Below, in pieces: positions 49,604-57,380 of a stretch of DNA of 64,000 nt. Source of the stretch: JAAXIE01 sp965204245 (lineage in GTDB: Bacteria > Chloroflexota > Dehalococcoidia > Lucifugimonadales > JAAXIE01); assembly GCA_965204245.1 (NCBI GenBank), contig CBDBED010000006.1, positions 186,001-250,000 of the forward strand, read 5' to 3'. Each line of letters starts with the position of its first letter. The first letter of the stretch is position 1. Made by a program: the position numbers and the translations under genes. The notes beneath the pieces are model-generated. The model saw only the letters and a list, made by a program, of their open reading frames with translations, was not told the origin of the DNA and searched no databases.

Positions 49604-51901
49604 ATGACCACCAGCAACACCGGCTCCAGCTACATCGGGCAACGCATGAAGCGCTTCGAAGACCCGCCCCTCCTGCAGGGCCAAGGTTCCTACGTCGACG
49701 ACAAGAAGCTGCCCGGCATGCTTCACTGCTACTTCCTGCGTAGCCCCTTGGCCCACGCTCGCATCCGCTCCATCGACACCTCCGAGGCCTTGGCCATGGA
49801 CGGCGTGGAAGCGGTCTTCACCTCAAAGGACGTCGACCATCTCGGCAGATTGAAGTCCTTCGAAATCGAGGGCCACGACATGAATCTGCCCCTCCATCCC
49901 CTCTTGGCCGATGACCGCGTCTGCTACGTCGGCCAGACCATCGCCTTGGTCGCAGCAAACGATCGCTATCTAGCTCGCGACGCCGCCGAGCGCATCAAGA
50001 TTGACTACGAACCCCTGCCCGTCGTCACCGACCCCGTGGCAGCCGTCGAGGAGGGCGCCACCCTCGTCCACGAGCACATCGGCACCAACGCCCCCATGCA
50101 GGTCCCCCTCGGCAGCAGCGCAGAGGAAATGGAAGCTGCCAAGGCCCAAGCCCACTTGGTCGTAAGCCAGAACTACCACATACAGCGCATCACCGCCGCC
50201 CCCATGGAAGGCCGGGCCGTCCTAGCCCTCTACGACGAAGCTCAGGACCACCTCACCTTCTACACCTCCACCCAAGTCCCCCACATCGTTCAGGAAGAGT
50301 TGGGCCGCTGCCTCAACCGCCCCAAGGAGACCATCCGTGTAATCGCCCCCGACGTCGGAGGCGGTTTCGGACAGAAGGGCGACCCCTTCCCCGAAGAGAT
50401 TGCCATGGCCCACTTGGCCATCACCCTGAAGAAACCCATCAAGTGGGTCGAGACCCGCTCCGAGAACATGGCAGCCTCCCAAGCCCGCGGCTACCACACC
50501 ACCGCCGAGGCCGCCGTCGACGCCCAAGGCAAGCTGCTCGGGCTGCACGTCAAGGCCATCGCCGACGTTGGCGCCTTCTTCATAGGCACAACCGTCGTGC
50601 CGCCCTACAACAGCCTTCACCGCACCGTCGGCCCCTACGCGTCCCCCATCGTCCAGATGGAGGTCATGGCCGTCACCACCAACAAGCCCACCACCTCGCC
50701 CTACCGTGGCGCGGGCGGCCCCGAGGGCGCCTTTGCCATGGAGCGCACCATGGACCTCATTGCCAAAGAACTGAACATGGACCCCACCGAGGTCCGACGC
50801 ATCAACATGCTCACCCCCGATGCCTTCCCCTACACCACCCCCACCGGCTATACCTACGACTCCGGCAACTTCTCCCCTGCCCTGCAACAGGCCTTGGAGT
50901 TGGCCGACTACGCCGGACTCCGCGAGCAGCAACGCAACCGCGACCCCAACGGCCCGCTGATGGGCGTAGGCGTCTCCACCTTTATGAAGGCTACCGGGGG
51001 ATTGGGCCCCATGCGCGACGGCAACGCCCGCGTCGAGGTCGACCCCGACGGAGCAGTCCGCGTCTACACCGAGGTTTCTCCCCACGGTCAGGGCCAGGAG
51101 ACCTCCTTCGCCCAAGTCACCGCCGAAGTCCTCGGCATCACCCCCGCTCAGGTCAAAGTCCACCACGGCGACACAGACACAGCCCCCTTCGGCTGGGGCT
51201 CCATCGCCAGCCGCGGGACGCCTGCGGGAGGCTCCGCCATCTACGAGGCCGCCCAGCAGACCCGCTCCCATCTGGCAGAGATCGCATCCGACCTCCTTGA
51301 GTGCCCAGCCGATGCCGTGGACTTCGCCAACGGCCGCGCCTCCAACCGCAACAACCCCGGCCAGAGCGTCACCTTCGAGCAGGTGACCTCCAACCTTGAC
51401 CCCGGCGCAAACTTCCCGGCCACCTACAGCCTGCCTCTCAACCCCTTCTCCTTCGGTGCCCACATCGTGGCCGTCGAGATTGACCGCGACACTGGCGACA
51501 TCAGCTTCCTCAAGTACGCCACCGTGCAGGACTGCGGCACCCAGTTGAATCCCATGCTCGTCGAAGCCCAAGTCGAGGGCTCCATCGCCCAAGGTCTGGG
51601 ACAAGCCCTCATGGAAGAGCACGCCTACTCCACCGACGGCCAGCCACTGAATGGCACCTTCCTCGACTATGCCATCCCCACCGCCGAGGACATGCCTCCC
51701 CTGGACCAAGGCTTCCAGCAGACCCCATCGCCAGCCAACCCCATGGGCGTAAAGGGCATCGGCGAGGTCGCCACCGTCGGCGCACCTCCAGCCATCGCCG
51801 GAGCCATCGTCGACGCCTTATCTCGCGCCGGAGTGCGGCACATCGACACCCCCATCACTCCCCAAAAGGTGTGGCAGGCCCTCCAGCAAGCCAGCGAGTA
51901 A
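49604..51901 (+). CDS. Molybdenum hydroxylase large (molybdopterin-binding) subunit, CoxL/XdhA-like
   Basis: 765 aa. N-terminal a/b-hammerhead domain (RFEDPPLLQGQGSYVDD), then the Mo-cofactor domain: DVGGGFGQKGDPFPEE, the PYRGAGGPEGAFAMER loop, and the catalytic Glu in GVKGIGEVATVG near residue 724. The loop is not the AYXCSFR of form I CO dehydrogenase, so CO oxidation by this protein is unlikely. Its partners are probably the FAD and Fe-S subunits 32 kb away, or others outside the window. The substrate is unknown. Confidence 0.92.
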   Translation: MTTSNTGSSYIGQRMKRFEDPPLLQGQGSYVDDKKLPGMLHCYFLRSPLAHARIRSIDTSEALAMDGVEAVFTSKDVDHLGRLKSFEIEGHDMNLPLHPLLADDRVCYVGQTIALVAANDRYLARDAAERIKIDYEPLPVVTDPVAAVEEGATLVHEHIGTNAPMQVPLGSSAEEMEAAKAQAHLVVSQNYHIQRITAAPMEGRAVLALYDEAQDHLTFYTSTQVPHIVQEELGRCLNRPKETIRVIAPDVGGGFGQKGDPFPEEIAMAHLAITLKKPIKWVETRSENMAASQARGYHTTAEAAVDAQGKLLGLHVKAIADVGAFFIGTTVVPPYNSLHRTVGPYASPIVQMEVMAVTTNKPTTSPYRGAGGPEGAFAMERTMDLIAKELNMDPTEVRRINMLTPDAFPYTTPTGYTYDSGNFSPALQQALELADYAGLREQQRNRDPNGPLMGVGVSTFMKATGGLGPMRDGNARVEVDPDGAVRVYTEVSPHGQGQETSFAQVTAEVLGITPAQVKVHHGDTDTAPFGWGSIASRGTPAGGSAIYEAAQQTRSHLAEIASDLLECPADAVDFANGRASNRNNPGQSVTFEQVTSNLDPGANFPATYSLPLNPFSFGAHIVAVEIDRDTGDISFLKYATVQDCGTQLNPMLVEAQVEGSIAQGLGQALMEEHAYSTDGQPLNGTFLDYAIPTAEDMPPLDQGFQQTPSPANPMGVKGIGEVATVGAPPAIAGAIVDALSRAGVRHIDTPITPQKVWQALQQASE

Positions 51902-51905
51902 ACCT

Positions 51906-52508
51906 ATGGCCGCCAACTATTGCCAACGCTGCGGAAACGCCCTCAGCCCGGGAGCCAGCTTCTGCGCCAATTGTGGCGGAGCCGCCCAGGGTTCGGGAGG
52001 CGGTTTCACCTACGCCACCGCCAACTGCCCCAGCTGCGGCCGGGCTGAACCCGCCGGTGCGATATTCTGCACAGTGTGCTATCAGTTTCTGGATGCACCC
52101 CAGGGAGTCCGCGCCGCTGATCTCGGCCGCCGCGTGATGGCCTTCATTATCGACGTACTCTTGAGTATCTTCTTGCTGCTCATCGGCTGGCTGATTTGGT
52201 TGTTATTTACCGCCCGAGACGGCCAGACGCCAGGAAAACGCTTGCTCAGCATACGTGCAGTCCGCGCCGACGGCACCCCATGCGATTGGGGCTGGACTAT
52301 CTTGCGCGAACTCGGAATCAAGATTGCCGTGTTCCGCATCCTCTTGTGGATAGTGCCAGTGGTTGGACTGATCGGGTGGGTCGCCGACATGCTCTGGCCC
52401 TTCTGGGACAGAGACCGCCAAGCCCTCCACGACAAAATCATGAAGACCGTCGTCATCGACGAGCGCGAATACCTCCAAGCCCGCCCCGAAACCCAACCCG
52501 GCTTCTGA
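51906..52508 (+). CDS. Zinc-ribbon plus RDD-family membrane protein (copy 1)
   Basis: 200 aa. Two zinc ribbons at the N-terminus (CQRCGNALSPGASFCANCG and CPSCGRAEPAGAIFCTVC) precede an RDD domain with about three membrane helices. The RDD shows RVMAFIIDVLLSIFLLLIG, GQTPGKRLLSIRAVRADG and DRDRQALHDKIMKTVVI. RDD proteins are thought to act in transport or membrane protein control. Only 4 bp separate it from the molybdenum hydroxylase stop. It is paralogous to the next gene. Confidence 0.85.
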   Translation: MAANYCQRCGNALSPGASFCANCGGAAQGSGGGFTYATANCPSCGRAEPAGAIFCTVCYQFLDAPQGVRAADLGRRVMAFIIDVLLSIFLLLIGWLIWLLFTARDGQTPGKRLLSIRAVRADGTPCDWGWTILRELGIKIAVFRILLWIVPVVGLIGWVADMLWPFWDRDRQALHDKIMKTVVIDEREYLQARPETQPGF

Positions 52509-52536
52509 CCGGCCAGCGATTCATATCAGGTGCGAA

Positions 52537-53373
52537 ATGACCCCGGCCAACTGCCATAACTGCGGACGCACACTTGCTGAAGGAAACCGGTTCTGCCCCG
52601 GCTGCGGCGCATCTGTAGCTTCGGAGGTCATCAGGCCTGCCAGCGACGGCACCCCCAACTGCCCCAACTGTGGGACGTCTGACGTTGGCAACGGCCTCTT
52701 CTGCGTTGGATGCCGCCAGTTCCTAGCCGCCCCGCCCGGAGTCTTCGTGGCCGGCCTCGGTCGTCGCGTCGCAGCCTACCTCCTCGACGCTATCATCCCC
52801 ACCATATCAACCATCGTCCTAGTGCTGTTGCTGTTCGGCGATGCCATAATCGACTTCGATGACGACAGCGGACCCCAGCCTGCCCAAGAGCAAGACTCTC
52901 CTTCGCCAGCCGAATCAGACCAAGTCTCTGAGCCCTCGACCGATGAGGATGCGACTACCCCTCCACAGCCCATCGTCGAGTCAGAGTCTGAGCCGGACGA
53001 TTCCATATCCTTCCGGTCTGTCTACCTTCTGCTGTTACTCCCCGCTCTGGGCTATTTGGTCTGGTGGCTGATCGTCGTGGGTCGCGGACAGACTCCCGGC
53101 AAGCAATTGATGTCCATACGTGTCATTCGCGCCGACGGACGTGCCTCCGGATGGGGATGGACATTCCTGCGCGAGTTCGGAGTAAAGGGCATTCTCGTCA
53201 ACGCAGTAAGTTGGCTCTCTGCGGGCATCGGCCTCATCGTCTGGATCGGCGATCTTCTGTGGGCCTTCTGGGACAAAGACCGTCAGACCCTGCACGACAA
53301 GATCATGAAGACAGTCGTCATCGACGAGCGCGAATACCGCCAAGCCCGCCGCGAAACCCAGCCCGGCTTCTAG
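52537..53373 (+). CDS. Zinc-ribbon plus RDD-family membrane protein (copy 2)
   Basis: 278 aa. Like its upstream neighbour it has two zinc ribbons (CHNCGRTLAEGNRFCPGCG; CPNCGTSDVGNGLFCVGC) and an RDD membrane domain (GQTPGKQLMSIRVIRADG, ending DKDRQTLHDKIMKTVVI). It differs by a long acidic Ser/Glu/Asp/Pro-rich loop (about residues 110-155) between the first and second helix. The near-identical tail of the two copies indicates a tandem duplication. Confidence 0.85.
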   Translation: MTPANCHNCGRTLAEGNRFCPGCGASVASEVIRPASDGTPNCPNCGTSDVGNGLFCVGCRQFLAAPPGVFVAGLGRRVAAYLLDAIIPTISTIVLVLLLFGDAIIDFDDDSGPQPAQEQDSPSPAESDQVSEPSTDEDATTPPQPIVESESEPDDSISFRSVYLLLLLPALGYLVWWLIVVGRGQTPGKQLMSIRVIRADGRASGWGWTFLREFGVKGILVNAVSWLSAGIGLIVWIGDLLWAFWDKDRQTLHDKIMKTVVIDEREYRQARRETQPGF

Positions 53374-53375
53374 CC

Positions 53376-53768
53376 ATGTTCAGTTGCGAGATAACCATCA
53401 CCAGCCCCGACGGCCAAACTTCGTTGGATATAAATGCCACCGTTGACACCACAACGGGTTTCAGCGTGTTCCCCGTCGACCTGCTGCACCAATTGAGCAT
53501 TGAGCCGGCTCGCAAGAGTTTGTTTGAAATGGACGACGGCCGCACCTTGGAGATGGACATCGGCCACGCCCTCGTCACCATGGACGGCAGCGACTGGCAT
53601 AGCCCCTTAGTTTTCGGGCCCGCGGGTAGTCAGCCTCGCATCGGACGAGTTACCCTCAACATTTTCCAGCTTGCCGTGGACCCCGACGGTTCCAAACTTG
53701 TCCACAAGCCCGCACACCTGCCTCAAGGGCCTCGCAGGGAGGTGCGTTCAAGTCCGACACAGCGCTGA
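53376..53768 (+). CDS. Retropepsin-like aspartyl-protease-fold protein, degenerate active site
   Basis: 130 aa. It follows the pattern of small clan-AA aspartyl-protease-like proteins: TVDTTTGFSVFPVDLLHQLSIEP, FEMDDGRTLEMDIGHALVTM, then a hydrophobic GRVTLNIFQLAVDP end. The usual DTGA/S catalytic triplet reads DTTT, so protease activity is doubtful. The start is ATG 53376, 3 bp after the RDD copy 2 stop; a longer open frame upstream overlaps that gene. It has no signal peptide. Confidence 0.7.
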   Translation: MFSCEITITSPDGQTSLDINATVDTTTGFSVFPVDLLHQLSIEPARKSLFEMDDGRTLEMDIGHALVTMDGSDWHSPLVFGPAGSQPRIGRVTLNIFQLAVDPDGSKLVHKPAHLPQGPRREVRSSPTQR

Positions 53769-53794
53769 TGCGTTTGGGCTCTAACCCACTCCCC

Positions 53795-54712
53795 CTACTC
53801 CCCAAACACATCCCCAGCCACCACTCCCAACTCCCCCGCCAACTGCGCACCCCCCACCTTCTGACCACCCGCCAAGCGCGCCCTCTGCACCAGCAGCACC
53901 CCCCCGTTCACCCCCACCTGCACTCCGTCCTCCGACACCGCCAGCACCTCTCCGGGCTGGCCTGCCGCATCTCCCGCACTGAACCTGCTCTCGAACAACT
54001 CCACCGCCTGCCCCTTGATGCTCGTCGACGCCCCCGGCGATGGCGTGCTACCCCTCACCAAGTCATACACCTGCTGCCCCGTCTTCCTCCAGTCGATAGC
54101 CGCGTGCTCGTCTTTGAAGATGGGCTCATAGGTAGCTTGCGACTCATCCTGCACCAATCGGGGCGCAGTGCCCTGCTCCACCAGTTCCACCGACTCCACC
54201 ATCGCTTCCACTCCCAGCGGGAACAGCTTGTCGAAATACAGCGTCCCCACCGTGTCATCGGGGTCAATCTCCGCCTCCTTCTGCAGCAGCACCGGCCCCG
54301 TATCAATCCCCTTGTCCGGCCAGAAAATCGTCAGCCCCGTCGTCGTGTCCCCCATCACGATCGCCCAGTTGATCGCGCTCGCCCCCCGGTGCCTCGGCAG
54401 CAGCGACGGGTGGTACTGTATCGTCCCCAGTTTCGGCTCCTCCAGCACCTTCTCCGGCAGGATGTCCGTCACAAACGCCATCACCCCCAGATCAGCCTGC
54501 CACTCCACAAACTGCCGGTACGTCTCCTCATTCCGCAATTCCCGCGTAGCCAGCCACGGTATCCCCGAACCCTCCGCCAGCGCCTTCAGCGGATCAACCC
54601 GCGACCGCCTGTCCGGCGGCGTCGACACCCCCACCACCTCTTTCCCCGCCTCCAGCAGCCTCTTCAACACCGACTCCCCAAACGCAGCCTGCCCAATCAG
54701 GACGATACGCAT
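53795..54712 (-). CDS. fmt: Methionyl-tRNA formyltransferase-like protein
   Basis: 305 aa. N-terminal formyltransferase Rossmann domain (MRIVLIGQAAFGESVLKRLLEAG) with the HPSLLPRHRGASAINWAI motif that contains the catalytic His region and 10-formyl-THF site. The C-terminal Formyl_trans_C domain follows (RFSAGDAAGQPGEVLAV, VNGGVLLVQRARLAGGQ). It is similar in size to Fmt (310-320). A paralogue acting on a sugar or another amine is possible, since the anticodon-stem contacts cannot be checked. ATG 54712 is chosen by homology. Confidence 0.85.
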   Translation of the reverse strand: MRIVLIGQAAFGESVLKRLLEAGKEVVGVSTPPDRRSRVDPLKALAEGSGIPWLATRELRNEETYRQFVEWQADLGVMAFVTDILPEKVLEEPKLGTIQYHPSLLPRHRGASAINWAIVMGDTTTGLTIFWPDKGIDTGPVLLQKEAEIDPDDTVGTLYFDKLFPLGVEAMVESVELVEQGTAPRLVQDESQATYEPIFKDEHAAIDWRKTGQQVYDLVRGSTPSPGASTSIKGQAVELFESRFSAGDAAGQPGEVLAVSEDGVQVGVNGGVLLVQRARLAGGQKVGGAQLAGELGVVAGDVFGE

Positions 54713-54922
54713 CTCCGCAACTCCCAAGTCCAACTTAGCAACTCTCCAAACTACCAACTCATGGTAGGCACCCCTCCCCAATCCGGTCAACCAACCCCCA
54801 CCACCATCCCATCCCTCTCAGTCCATCCTAACCAAGAGCACAATTGCACCGTCCCATCCCCTTCCCCTACGTTCGCCCCAACCAAGATCACAGATCGCAC
54901 CCCGTCTCATCCCCTCCGTCCA

Positions 54923-55019
54923 CCTTCGACTATCGATTTCCGTTCGTCCTGAGCGAAGGGGGCGTGTTGTACATCCGACCGCCAAGGTTGGATGTACAAC
55001 ACGCCCCCGAAGTCGAAGG
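54923..55019. repeat. Long perfect hairpin repeat A
   Basis: 19-bp perfect arms (54958-54976 and 54990-55008, word GGGGGCGTGTTGTACATCC) with a 13-nt loop. Outside are CCTTCGACT (54923-54931) and its complement AGTCGAAGG (55011-55019). The flanks TTCGTCCTGAGCG and CGAAGTCGAAGGAC also bound the hairpin at 56320-56404. Confidence 0.8.
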
Positions 55020-55037
55020 ACACCCACCGCCATCCAA

Positions 55038-55120
55038 CTATCGATTTCCGTCCCCCCCGACCAAAGTGGTGCGGTCAACACAGCCTTTAAGCGACCAAGC
55101 GCAAAGGTTGTGTTGACCGC
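55038..55120. repeat. Long hairpin repeat B
   Basis: 18-nt arms (55071-55088, GCGGTCAACACAGCCTTT, and 55103-55120) pair with a single G-U, loop 14 nt. The leader CTATCGATTTCCGT at 55038-55051 is shared with repeat A (54930-54943). Confidence 0.75.
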
Positions 55121-55180
55121 GCCACGACCTCACCCCCCCGCCCCGTCCCCCGACACCAATCCCAAGCACCCCTCCCCCAA

Positions 55181-55210
55181 TTGACACCCCCACAACCCCA
55201 GTGCTACGGT
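55181..55210 (+). promoter_or_regulatory. Promoter of the HdrB-like gene
   Basis: Perfect -35 TTGACA (55181-55186), 18-bp spacer, -10 TACGGT (55205-55210) with TGC extension. AGGAGG at 55234-55239 and TTG start at 55245 follow. Confidence 0.6.
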
Positions 55211-55244
55211 GCCCCCAAGAGCCATCCGCAATCAGGAGGACCCC

Positions 55245-56225
55245 TTGTCCAACGCCAAGAAGTCCAACTACAACTACGGCGAGTTCTACAAGGAAGTCAA
55301 GCTCATCCACGACCTCTCCGTCCCCAAGGCCGAGCAGGACTGGGTCCTCACCCACCCTAAGCAGGCCAGCCCCCACGAGGTCGTCCTCTATCTCGGCTGC
55401 AACGTCCTCCGCACCTCCCACATGATTCGCACCGTCTACGACATCTTCAAGATGCTCGACATCGACTTCGTGGCCGTCGGCGGCGGCTCCTTCTGCTGCG
55501 GCAGCCCCTACATCCGCGAGGGCGACATGGAGGTTGCCCAAGACGTCAACCAGCACACCGTCGACTCCTTCATGAAGTTCCAGCCCGAGCGCGTCGTCAT
55601 GTGGTGCCCCTCCTGCCTCCACAATTACGACGAGGTCATGGACACCGACCAGCCCTACCTCAAGCAGCACGTCAGCCAGTTTCTGGTCGAAAAGCTCCAG
55701 CAACTCGACTTCGTGCAAGAGGTACCCCTCAAGGTCGCCATGCACTACCACAACGCCAACCAGAAGCGCCGCGACGAGGCTGAGGCCGCCCGCCTCCTAT
55801 TCGAGGCCCTGCCCGGCTGCGAATACATCGACATCGGCTCCGACGAGCGCCTCAGCCGCCATTGCACCCCCGAGGTCCAAGCCGCCTTCGGCCCCGGCGC
55901 ACCCGGCACCCCCGATACATGGGACTCCTTCATCGACTCCCAACTCGACGCAGCCATCGAACAGGGCGCCACCACCTTCGCCACCATCTACCACGGCTGC
56001 CAGCGCCTCATGTGCCACAAGGAAGACGAGCGCCCCATCCCCATCGAACACTACCTCACCGTCTTCGCCCGCGGCCTAGGCATCGAATACCCCGACCAGT
56101 TCAAGCAATGGAAGCTCTGGAAAGACCCCTCCAAGGTCCTAGCCGACATGGCCCCCTGCATGCTGGTCAACAACATCGACCCCGCCAAAGCCGAAGCCCT
56201 AGTCGCTCGCAACTTCAGACCTTAA
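55245..56225 (+). CDS. Heterodisulfide reductase subunit B-like CCG-domain protein
   Basis: 326 aa. Cys-rich CCG-type motifs YLGCNVLR, GGGSFCCGSP and WCPSCLH appear in the first half. Later Cys and His residues (YHGCQRLMCHKED) complete a second CCG-like domain. HdrB-like proteins bind a noncubane 4Fe-4S cluster and reduce disulfides or quinones within larger complexes. No HdrA or HdrC is adjacent, so the partner is unknown. The likely start is TTG 55245, 5 nt after AGGAGG. Confidence 0.85.
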   Translation: MSNAKKSNYNYGEFYKEVKLIHDLSVPKAEQDWVLTHPKQASPHEVVLYLGCNVLRTSHMIRTVYDIFKMLDIDFVAVGGGSFCCGSPYIREGDMEVAQDVNQHTVDSFMKFQPERVVMWCPSCLHNYDEVMDTDQPYLKQHVSQFLVEKLQQLDFVQEVPLKVAMHYHNANQKRRDEAEAARLLFEALPGCEYIDIGSDERLSRHCTPEVQAAFGPGAPGTPDTWDSFIDSQLDAAIEQGATTFATIYHGCQRLMCHKEDERPIPIEHYLTVFARGLGIEYPDQFKQWKLWKDPSKVLADMAPCMLVNNIDPAKAEALVARNFRP

Positions 56226-56319
56226 CCCCCGCCAAAACATCCAAAATCCAAGGCCAGGGGTCGCTCCCGTCATTGCCATGAAAACGGGAGCGCCCTCCAC
56301 CAATCCCACTCCCCCATCT

Positions 56320-56404
56320 CCGTTCGTCCTGAGCGGAGGCAGCGGGTTGCACATCCAAACCTTAGACGGTTTGGATGTGCAACCCGCTGCCGAAGTCGAA
56401 GGAC
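56320..56404. repeat. Long perfect hairpin repeat C
   Basis: 24-bp perfect arms (56338-56361 and 56368-56391) with a 6-nt loop TTAGAC. Flanks CCGTTCGTCCTGAGCG and CGAAGTCGAAGGAC are the same as for repeat A, while the arm sequence differs (GGCAGCGGGTTGCACATCC versus GGGGGCGTGTTGTACATCC). Confidence 0.85.
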
Positions 56405-56450
56405 AGATGGTGGCGACTGGCCCATCCCCACTATCCCCGTCGCCCCCCAC

Positions 56451-56516
56451 GTCATTCCTGCGCCCCCACTCCGTTATTCCTGCGCCCCCACCCCGTCATT
56501 CCTGCGGAGGCAGGAA
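56451..56516. repeat. Triplicate GTCATTCCTGCG repeat
   Basis: Three near-copies, at 56451, about 56473 and 56495, spaced 20-23 bp. The last forms a hairpin TTCCTGC-GGAG-GCAGGAA (56499-56516). Words of this type are common REP-like elements in bacterial genomes. Confidence 0.6.
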
Positions 56517-56634
56517 CCTACGTAACCCTGCACCACGCCGATATCCAGAGCCTTCACATACCAACCCTCACTCACACCACACGCAGTCTCAAGACCCACA
56601 CCGACCAAGCCCGAACCCCCATGACACTTCCCCA

Positions 56635-56664
56635 TTGACACCCCCACCTCTCCCCCACTACTAT
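56635..56664 (+). promoter_or_regulatory. Sigma70-type promoter reading into repeat locus 2
   Basis: Perfect -35 TTGACA (56635-56640), 18-bp spacer, -10 TACTAT (56659-56664). Transcription would run through the CAGMTACR array, as at locus 1. Confidence 0.6.
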
Positions 56665-56789
56665 TAGAACAACCAACAGAACACGAAGAGAATCGCCCCC
56701 ATCTCTCGAAAGGACGGCCATGGAAACTCAACCCCGCCCGCCCCAAGGCCCACGCTCCCTCCTCGCCCGTTTCCTCGCCGTCATCCGGC

Positions 56790-57370
56790 ACCATTCGACA
56801 CATGTGTCAGCTACGGCCCAGCTACGACCACTCGACACATTCGACACTTCTCAGATACAAAACGCTTCTCCCAGCTACGGAAAGTGTCGAATTGTCGAAA
56901 TCGAAAAAGCCCCCCGGCCCACTCATAAGACCAGGAGGCCAAAACGCCTGTGGCAGTACTCATATCGTAGCTATCCCAGCTACGGCACTGGCAGTACTGG
57001 CAGAACTTTCAGATACAAAAAAGCTCTTTTCAGCTACGAAGAGTCTGCCACTGCCAAGGTTCGTCCCTCACCATGGCCCAAACTCAGTCCCATCGCGAGC
57101 CTGCCCCGGACCCCGATCCACAGCCCCGGATTCCCTTGGCAAAATCCCCCCAAAGGACCCCGTCCAAAATGTCACAGTGTGACATTTCTCCAGCTACGAA
57201 AATGTCACAAAAGCCTCAAATGTGTGACGTCTGTGACATCTCCAGATACAAAAACCATGTCACACTTTTTCGTATCTACCCAGCTAGGAAAATGTCACAA
57301 ATGTCACACTTCTCAGCTACGAAAACGTGATTTTAGCTATAAGAACTGTGACATTGTGACATTTCCAACC
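56790..57370 (+). repeat. Core-motif repeat array, locus 2 (CAGMTACR units with block-specific arms)
   Basis: About fourteen copies of CAG(C/A)TAC(G/A) or close variants, starting at 56808, 56819, 56852, 56872, 56966 (reversed), 56977, 57010, 57031, 57191, 57243, 57271 (reversed), 57281, 57314 and 57334. They fall in three blocks with different flanking words: TCGACA (56793-56900), GGCAG (56946-57056) and TGTGACA (57160-57365). In each block the word's complement occurs on the other side, so the arms can pair. Example: TGTGACATTT (57178-57187) and AAATGTCACA (57200-57209) enclose a core. Confidence 0.8.
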
Positions 57371-57380
57371 CCCCCGGTCC

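Larger units (their letters stand above)
54713..55244. other. Intergenic stretch with long hairpin repeats
   Basis: About 530 bp without a gene. It holds two long inverted repeats (54923-55019 and 55071-55120), pyrimidine-rich spacer sequence, and the promoter of the HdrB-like gene. Confidence 0.7.
56226..57380. other. 1.15-kb gene-free stretch dense in repeats
   Basis: It contains the perfect hairpin repeat C, three copies of a GTCATTCCTGCG word, a strong promoter, and the CAGMTACR repeat array. Open frames cross it, but repeats fall in all three frames and no protein homology is recognised. Confidence 0.75.

Noticed and set aside
50222..51709. Long minus-strand open frame (495 codons) opposite the molybdenum hydroxylase large subunit
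   Set aside because: Gly/Val-rich shadow typical of GC-rich antisense frames; the plus strand encodes a well-conserved enzyme.
49604..51901. Form I aerobic CO dehydrogenase large subunit
   Set aside because: The active-site loop reads PYRGAGG, not the AYXCSFR that marks form I enzymes.
57160..57365. TGTGACA/TGTCACA words as CRP/FNR-type operators
   Set aside because: The words resemble half-sites, but in the other blocks the same positions hold unrelated words. They are better explained as arms of the repeat family.
56790..57370. CRISPR array
   Set aside because: Core repeats are only 8-12 bp and irregularly spaced, with structured rather than unique spacers. There are no cas genes in the window.
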